In this document: positions 29,436 to 33,452 of the stretch, one piece after another | Position numbering within the stretch: the first letter of the stretch is position 1 | Layout: each line of letters begins with the position of its first letter | DNA from: JBBSEZ01 sp038239195 | GTDB lineage: Bacteria > Planctomycetota > Planctomycetia > Gemmatales > Gemmataceae | DNA length: 33,452 bases | Direction of reading: 5' to 3' | Assembly: GCA_038239195.1 (NCBI GenBank) | Contig: JBBSEZ010000047.1 | Span: forward strand, 1 to 33,452 | Translations under genes and position numbers: made by a program | Notes under the pieces: model-generated | The model's input: the letters and a program-made list of their open reading frames with translations, nothing else | Databases searched by the model: none | Told to the model about the DNA's origin: nothing

Positions 29436-30182
29436 TCAGGAAGCGCGTGGTGTTTGTAGCACTTCGCGCCAGAACGCCGGCACGGCCTCCCAGGCCGACT
29501 GATAGGTGGCCTCCAGAGGCACCGGCACGTACACCTCCGGCGACAGGAACAGCGGCATCTCGGGCAACACGCCCCCCACCGCCCGCAGTTCCACGAATGC
29601 CTCCGGGCAGGGGCCGCCGATGTAGGCCGCCAGCGTCAAGGGCCTGTCACCCGGCAGCAAAAACTCGTTTTCGATCAACTCGTCCCAGATGGCCTTGTGG
29701 ATGCCTTGCGGGTCGCGCGGGCCGGGAGGGAACAGGTCGGCGATCAGCAGGTGGGCCCCGGCCCGCAACAACTCGAGGGCCTTCTGGACGAACGCGCGGA
29801 GGCCGTGCCGGCTGTTCTTGTTTCCCGGCGAGACGATCTCCGCCACGGCGATGACCTGGTGGTTGCTCACGTGGCGGATCACGACGGCCTTGGCCCTGGT
29901 CGCGTAGAGGTCCGGCTCGGCGCGGGCCCGATAGCCCACCTTGGGCGGGGCCTCGGCCAGGGCCACGCCCCCGCGCGGCCCCGTGTCGGGCGGGGCCCCA
30001 TTCGCCGTCAGGCGCAGCGTGAGGACGTCGGGGCCCAGGCCCCCCGCGATCTGCTCGGCCAGGGCGTAATGATCCGGGGGCAAGAGCCCTCGGTTCAATG
30101 CCCGCGCGATCTCATCGACCCAGGCGTGATGGAAGTGGTGGAAGATGCCCGCTTCGACGCGGGACCAGTCGTGAACCGGCAT
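29436..30182 (-). CDS. DUF4058 family protein
   Basis: A 248-aa soluble protein. The N-terminus MPVHDWSRVEAGIFHHFHH is typical of the family's planctomycete members. The later segments VVIRHVSNHQVIAVAEIVSP and LLIADLFPPGPRDP resemble the Uma2-like PD-(D/E)XK pattern, where the acidic residue in AEIVSPGNK would sit at the active site. The function is unknown. ATG 30182 is chosen because GAGGAGGGAAA precedes it; ATG 30224 would add 14 residues. It lies downstream of the cyclase gene on the same strand, 79 bases away. Confidence 0.87.
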   Translation of the reverse strand: MPVHDWSRVEAGIFHHFHHAWVDEIARALNRGLLPPDHYALAEQIAGGLGPDVLTLRLTANGAPPDTGPRGGVALAEAPPKVGYRARAEPDLYATRAKAVVIRHVSNHQVIAVAEIVSPGNKNSRHGLRAFVQKALELLRAGAHLLIADLFPPGPRDPQGIHKAIWDELIENEFLLPGDRPLTLAAYIGGPCPEAFVELRAVGGVLPEMPLFLSPEVYVPVPLEATYQSAWEAVPAFWREVLQTPRAS

Positions 30183-30261
30183 GGCTTTCCCTCCTCGCAG
30201 CCCCGGCGAGCACCCAAACATCATTGTACGGCCCCCGAGTGCCGCGGCCTCGCTCCATCCC

Positions 30262-31041
30262 CTACGACGGCACCAGCGCCACCGCCCGGCACCAGCCCGC
30301 GCTCGCCCCCTTGATCTTCACCGGCAGGCACGACACCCAGAACCCATGTGGCCGCGGCAGTCGATCGAGGTTGGCCAGTTTCTCGATCTGACAATACTCC
30401 TTCTCGATCCCCGCGAAGTGCGCCGGCCAGACGTGCCGGCCGTCGCCCGTCCGCCGGTAGTCGGCCACCATGTTCGCAAAGGGGCGATCCAACGTGTAGG
30501 CGTCGATGCCGATGACCTTCACGCCCTGCTCGACCAGCCACAGTACCCCCTCGCGCCCCAATCCTGGCTGGGCGAAGTAGGCGGGCGACCCCGACCGCTT
30601 GTCGGCGCCGGTATGCAGCAGCACGACGTCGCGCGCCTTCAGTCGGTAGTCGATCGCCCCCAGGGCGGCTTGCAGGTCGGCGACGGCGATGAGCTCGCCC
30701 GCTCCCTTGTGGCGCACGTCGAGGACGACGCCGGGGGCGAAGCACCACTCCAGCGGCACCTCGTCGATGCGCTTCGCGGGCTTGCCTTCCGACGTGGGGG
30801 CGTAGTGGTAGGGCGCATCGACGTGCGTGCCGGTGTGGGTGATCGCCTGCACCTCCTCGATGGCCCAGCCGAGCCCGCCCGAGTAGACGAGGTCTTCCGG
30901 CCTGATGCCGAAGAACTGGCGCATCTGGGCGAGGCCCTCCGCCTCGTGCGCGACGTAGCGGATGCGGGCCGGGATCGGTTCGCTGGCGGCGCCGTCCTCC
31001 AGCGCCACGCTCAGGTCGATCAGGCGAAGGTTGTCGAACAT
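30262..31041 (-). CDS. cyclase / kynurenine formamidase-like hydrolase
   Basis: A 259-aa enzyme of the metal-dependent cyclase family, which includes bacterial kynurenine formamidase (hydrolysis of N-formylkynurenine to kynurenine and formate). The defining motif HxGTHxDAPYHY is present as HTGTHVDAPYHY (69-80), supplying the zinc ligands. DVVLLHTGADKR and GIDAYTLDRPF follow at family positions. The protein appears cytosolic. No other tryptophan-catabolism gene is nearby, so another amide or lactone substrate is possible. GGAGGGAACC before ATG 31041 supports the start. It is divergent from the lactonase-like gene across a 73-base shared promoter region. Confidence 0.9.
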   Translation of the reverse strand: MFDNLRLIDLSVALEDGAASEPIPARIRYVAHEAEGLAQMRQFFGIRPEDLVYSGGLGWAIEEVQAITHTGTHVDAPYHYAPTSEGKPAKRIDEVPLEWCFAPGVVLDVRHKGAGELIAVADLQAALGAIDYRLKARDVVLLHTGADKRSGSPAYFAQPGLGREGVLWLVEQGVKVIGIDAYTLDRPFANMVADYRRTGDGRHVWPAHFAGIEKEYCQIEKLANLDRLPRPHGFWVSCLPVKIKGASAGWCRAVALVPS

Positions 31042-31114
31042 GGTTCCCTCCAGAACGTCCGGGCCTATGATGTCCTTCGTCTCGCGGCCTGGCCCGATCA
31101 GGAGAATTGTAGCG

Positions 31115-32092
31115 ATGCGCACCTTCCTCGTTCCGCTGTGTCTGCTGCTCGGCCCACGGGCCCACGCCGAGGAAGCGATCTTCGCCCCCGGCGCCAAGTT
31201 GAAGGTCGAGGCGGCCGGCGGCGCCGGCGGCGAGGGGCCCGCCTGGCACCCCAAACTGGGCGTTCTGACCAGTGGGAACGACTCCATTTATCAGCTCGCG
31301 CGCGACGGCAAGTCGCGCGTCTACCGCAAGGGCGCCGGCACCAACGGCCTGCTCTTCGACCACAAGGGCCGCCTCGTCGCCTGCGAATCGACTCCCCGCC
31401 GCATCACCCGCACGGGCCTCGACGGGAAGATCGCCGTCCTGACCGAGCGTTACGAGGGCAAGCGCTACAACACTCCCAACGACCTCACGATCGACTCCAA
31501 AGGCCGCATCTACTTCTCCGACCCGCGCTACGGCGACCGCAAGGACATGCAGGTCCGCGACGAGAAAGGCCGCACCGTCGAAGGCGTCTACCGCATCGAC
31601 CCCGACGGCAAGGTGGCCCGCGTTCTCGGCCGCGAGGTCGAGCGGGCCAACGGCGTGCTGGTGTCGGCCGACGACCGCTATCTCTACGTGGCCGACAACA
31701 ACAACGACACGCTCGGCGGGGCCCGCAAGCTGTGGCGCTTCGACCTCAAGAAGGATGGGAGCGTCGATGGGAAAAGTCGCAAGCTCCTCCACGACTGGGG
31801 CACCGGGCGAGGCCCCGACGGGCTGAAGCAGGACGCCAAGGGGCGGCTCTACGTCGCGGCGGGGCTGAACAAGCCGAGCCCGCCGTTCGAGCCGGCCAAG
31901 GACAAGAAGGGCGGGATCTACGTGCTCGGGCCCGAGGGCAAACTGCTCGCCTTCCTGCTGGTGCCGACCGACGAGGTGACCAACTGCGCCTTCGGCGGCG
32001 ACGACCTCAGAACGCTGTACGTCACGGGCGGCGGCACGCTCTACAGCATCCGCACCACGACGCCGGGGCGCGTGGTCTGGCCGGCGAAGTGA
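31115..32092 (+). CDS. SMP-30/gluconolactonase-like secreted beta-propeller
   Basis: A 325-aa protein with a signal peptide (1-18, cleavage after AHA). The six-bladed propeller family binds one divalent metal and often hydrolyses sugar lactones. Probable metal ligands are Glu40 in GEGPAWHP, Asn122 or Asn179 (in TPNDLTID and RANGVLVS) and Asp235 in GPDGLKQD. The repeated blade pattern KGRIYFSDPRYG and RYLYVADNNN is clear. Its divergence from the cyclase gene suggests shared regulation, and both could act on small carbonyl compounds. The substrate is unknown. GGAG lies about ten bases before ATG 31115. Confidence 0.9.
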   Translation: MRTFLVPLCLLLGPRAHAEEAIFAPGAKLKVEAAGGAGGEGPAWHPKLGVLTSGNDSIYQLARDGKSRVYRKGAGTNGLLFDHKGRLVACESTPRRITRTGLDGKIAVLTERYEGKRYNTPNDLTIDSKGRIYFSDPRYGDRKDMQVRDEKGRTVEGVYRIDPDGKVARVLGREVERANGVLVSADDRYLYVADNNNDTLGGARKLWRFDLKKDGSVDGKSRKLLHDWGTGRGPDGLKQDAKGRLYVAAGLNKPSPPFEPAKDKKGGIYVLGPEGKLLAFLLVPTDEVTNCAFGGDDLRTLYVTGGGTLYSIRTTTPGRVVWPAK

Positions 32093-32132
32093 GGCGGCGC
32101 GGCCTGCTGACTCGAGGGGTGGGCAAGGCGAG

Positions 32133-32300
32133 TCAGTGGCTCTTGACCGCCTTGCGGCTTCGCTCGTCCACGAGCAAGTGCCAGGTCAGCCGGCAGCAGG
32201 CGCAGGCGAACAGCCGCAACTTGCGTCGGCTGATCTTCCCCCCCAGGAAGTCCAGCATCCACTCCGGGCGGGGACAGTCCACCCACTCCTGCTCCGTCAT
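32133..32300 (-). CDS. short protein of a planctomycete-type CACC domain, probably truncated
   Basis: A 55-aa product with MTEQEWVDCPRPEWMLDFL, then KISRRKLRLFACACCRLTW and LLVDERSRKAV. This module recurs at the N-terminus of much larger proteins in Gemmata-type planctomycetes (from memory of the family). Here the frame ends at once with KSH-stop, so only the module remains. It may be a remnant or a stand-alone small protein. GGAGAG precedes ATG 32300. Inverted 8-base arms at 32107-32114 and 32129-32136 overlap the stop and lie between it and the convergent lactonase-like gene. Confidence 0.65.
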   Translation of the reverse strand: MTEQEWVDCPRPEWMLDFLGGKISRRKLRLFACACCRLTWHLLVDERSRKAVKSH

Positions 32301-32494
32301 GCTCCTCTCCTGCCTCCCAGCCTCCGTCTCGCTCTCACCCAGCGTAAGTGGCTCCCGCCCTTCTGTCCAGGAAAACGAAAGAAGGCGCGAACCGCCACCC
32401 ACTCCGGCTTCTCTAACCCAGACTGACATGCCCCGCCCGATTCCTTACCATGACATTTGCCGATGCTCGCCTGCCCTTGACCCATGAGACCGCG

Positions 32495-33452
32495 ATGGAA
32501 GATCCTCCCTGTCGTCGCGCCGCGCTCCCCGCTGTCCTCCTCGGGCTCGCGGCGATCTACCTCATCTGGGGCTCGACGTTCCTCGCCATCAAGTACGCCG
32601 TCGAGACGCTCCCGCCTTTCCTCATGGCCGGCTCGCGCTTCGTCCTGGCCGGCCTCGTCCTCTACGCCGTGCGCCGACTCCAGGGCCAGCCGCGCCCCGG
32701 CCTCGACCAGTGGCGCTCGGCCCTCCTCACCGGGGCCCTCCTCCTCGTCGGCGGCAACGGCCTCGTCACCTGGGGCCAGCAGTTCGTACACACCGGCAGC
32801 GCCGCGCTCCTCATCGCCACCACCCCCATCTGGATGTCCTTGCTCGCCTGGCTCTTTTACGGCAGCCCTCGCCCCGGCCTGCGCGCCGTGCTCGGCATGG
32901 CCGTTGGCTTCGCCGGCGCTGCCCTCATCATCAAGCCCGCGCCCGGCCAGACCGTCGCCCTCTGGGCCATGCTCGCCATCCTCGCCGCCCCGCTCCTCTG
33001 GTCGCTCGGCTCGCTCGAGTCGCGCCGGAGCGGCGCCCGGCGCGATCCGCTCCTGACCTGTGGCCTGCAAATGCTCGCCGGCGGGGCGCTCATGCTCCTG
33101 GCGGGGACTGTCCTCGGCGAATGGCCGGGGCTCCGCGAGAAGTCGATCTCGGCGCGCTCGCTGGGGGCGTTCGCCTACCTGATCGTTTTCGGATCGCTGA
33201 TCGGATTCACCACCTACGCCTGGCTCCTCCGCGTCGCCTCGCCCACCGCCGTCGCCACCTACGCCTACGTCAACCCGCTCGTGGCCGTGCTCCTCGGCTC
33301 GGCTTGCCTGAACGAGCCCCTTGGCCCCGACGTCTTGCTCGCCGCCGCACTCATCCTCGGCGCCGTCGTCCTCATCACCCTGCCCCGGCGCGGGCCCGCG
33401 CCGGCACCCGCGGAGGAGGCCAACCTTGACCTTGCCGATCTTCCACGTCAAC
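32495..33452 (+). CDS. EamA-family (drug/metabolite) transporter, partial at right edge
   Basis: An open frame of at least 319 codons without a stop before the window end. It encodes around ten transmembrane helices. EamA signatures include IYLIWGSTFLAIKYAVE, LPPFLMAGSRFVLAG, LATTPIW-type turns, and the second-half GFTTYAWLLRVASPTAVATY and YVNPLVAVLLGS typical of YedA-like exporters. The last visible residues are in a hydrophilic tail, so only a few codons are probably missing. An in-frame ATG at 32450 would add 15 hydrophilic residues; neither start has a clear Shine-Dalgarno site. The substrate is unknown. Confidence 0.88.
   Translation, partial: MEDPPCRRAALPAVLLGLAAIYLIWGSTFLAIKYAVETLPPFLMAGSRFVLAGLVLYAVRRLQGQPRPGLDQWRSALLTGALLLVGGNGLVTWGQQFVHTGSAALLIATTPIWMSLLAWLFYGSPRPGLRAVLGMAVGFAGAALIIKPAPGQTVALWAMLAILAAPLLWSLGSLESRRSGARRDPLLTCGLQMLAGGALMLLAGTVLGEWPGLREKSISARSLGAFAYLIVFGSLIGFTTYAWLLRVASPTAVATYAYVNPLVAVLLGSACLNEPLGPDVLLAAALILGAVVLITLPRRGPAPAPAEEANLDLADLPRQ

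Noticed and set aside
32297..33451. Minus-strand open frame opposite the EamA transporter
   Set aside because: It is a Glu/Gly/Arg-rich shadow; the plus strand encodes a clear ten-helix transporter.

Overview
The window is about 33 kb of very GC-rich DNA (GC-ending codons almost throughout) and reads like the chromosome of a planctomycete, most likely of the Gemmata/Isosphaera type. The signs are protein families that cluster in that group (DUF1802, DUF2293, DUF2721, DUF4058, Uma2, a 55-residue copy of a short CACC-containing N-terminal domain), very large signal peptidases I with extra domains, many lineage-style unknown proteins, and short hairpin-rich intergenic repeats beginning TGTAG and ending CTACA. 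No rRNA, tRNA, CRISPR array or complete insertion sequence was found. The last gene runs off the right edge.

Layout. 1-89 is G/C homopolymer-rich DNA. 90-3196 holds a small unknown protein, gpsA overlapping a DUF1802 gene, and an AbiE-type antitoxin gene whose toxin partner survives only as its first ~34 codons next to a MITE-like element. 3197-11344 (minus strand) is a tight seven-gene run: signal peptidase I, YbgC-type thioesterase, TolQ/ExbB-type channel, TolR/ExbD-type protein, a second ExbD-like membrane protein, a membrane-anchored GTPase with a long extracytoplasmic part, and a membrane-anchored partner. This is the best candidate here for an undescribed system: a proton-channel-powered, GTPase-controlled envelope machine. 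11345-16477 is a signal peptidase/lepA neighbourhood. lepA carries an in-frame TAG that cuts off its C-terminal domain, and the lepB-position gene behind it is a signal peptidase paralogue that has lost both catalytic residues. A ~20-codon remnant of a third signal peptidase lies next to the active gene. An ImmA-like metallopeptidase gene and a small partner sit between the two large paralogues on the other strand.

16478-24719 carries a small unknown gene with a good terminator, a GNAT acetyltransferase, a secreted protein-glutaminase-like enzyme, tandem glutathione peroxidases (one exported, one cytosolic), a secreted YbjN/CesT-like protein, DUF2293, RarD and an ABC exporter. 24747-33452 carries two unknown membrane proteins, an Uma2 nuclease-fold protein, an O-methyltransferase with a DUF2721 protein, DUF4058, a kynurenine-formamidase-like cyclase divergent from an SMP-30 lactonase-like secreted protein, a truncated planctomycete-type domain gene, and a partial EamA transporter.

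Functionally the left half is about the cell envelope (phospholipid precursor synthesis by GpsA, signal peptide processing, Tol-like energised machinery). The right half is a mix of peroxide defence, export and small-molecule enzymes in mostly one- or two-gene transcription units. All family assignments are from reading the translated sequence; no database search was run.
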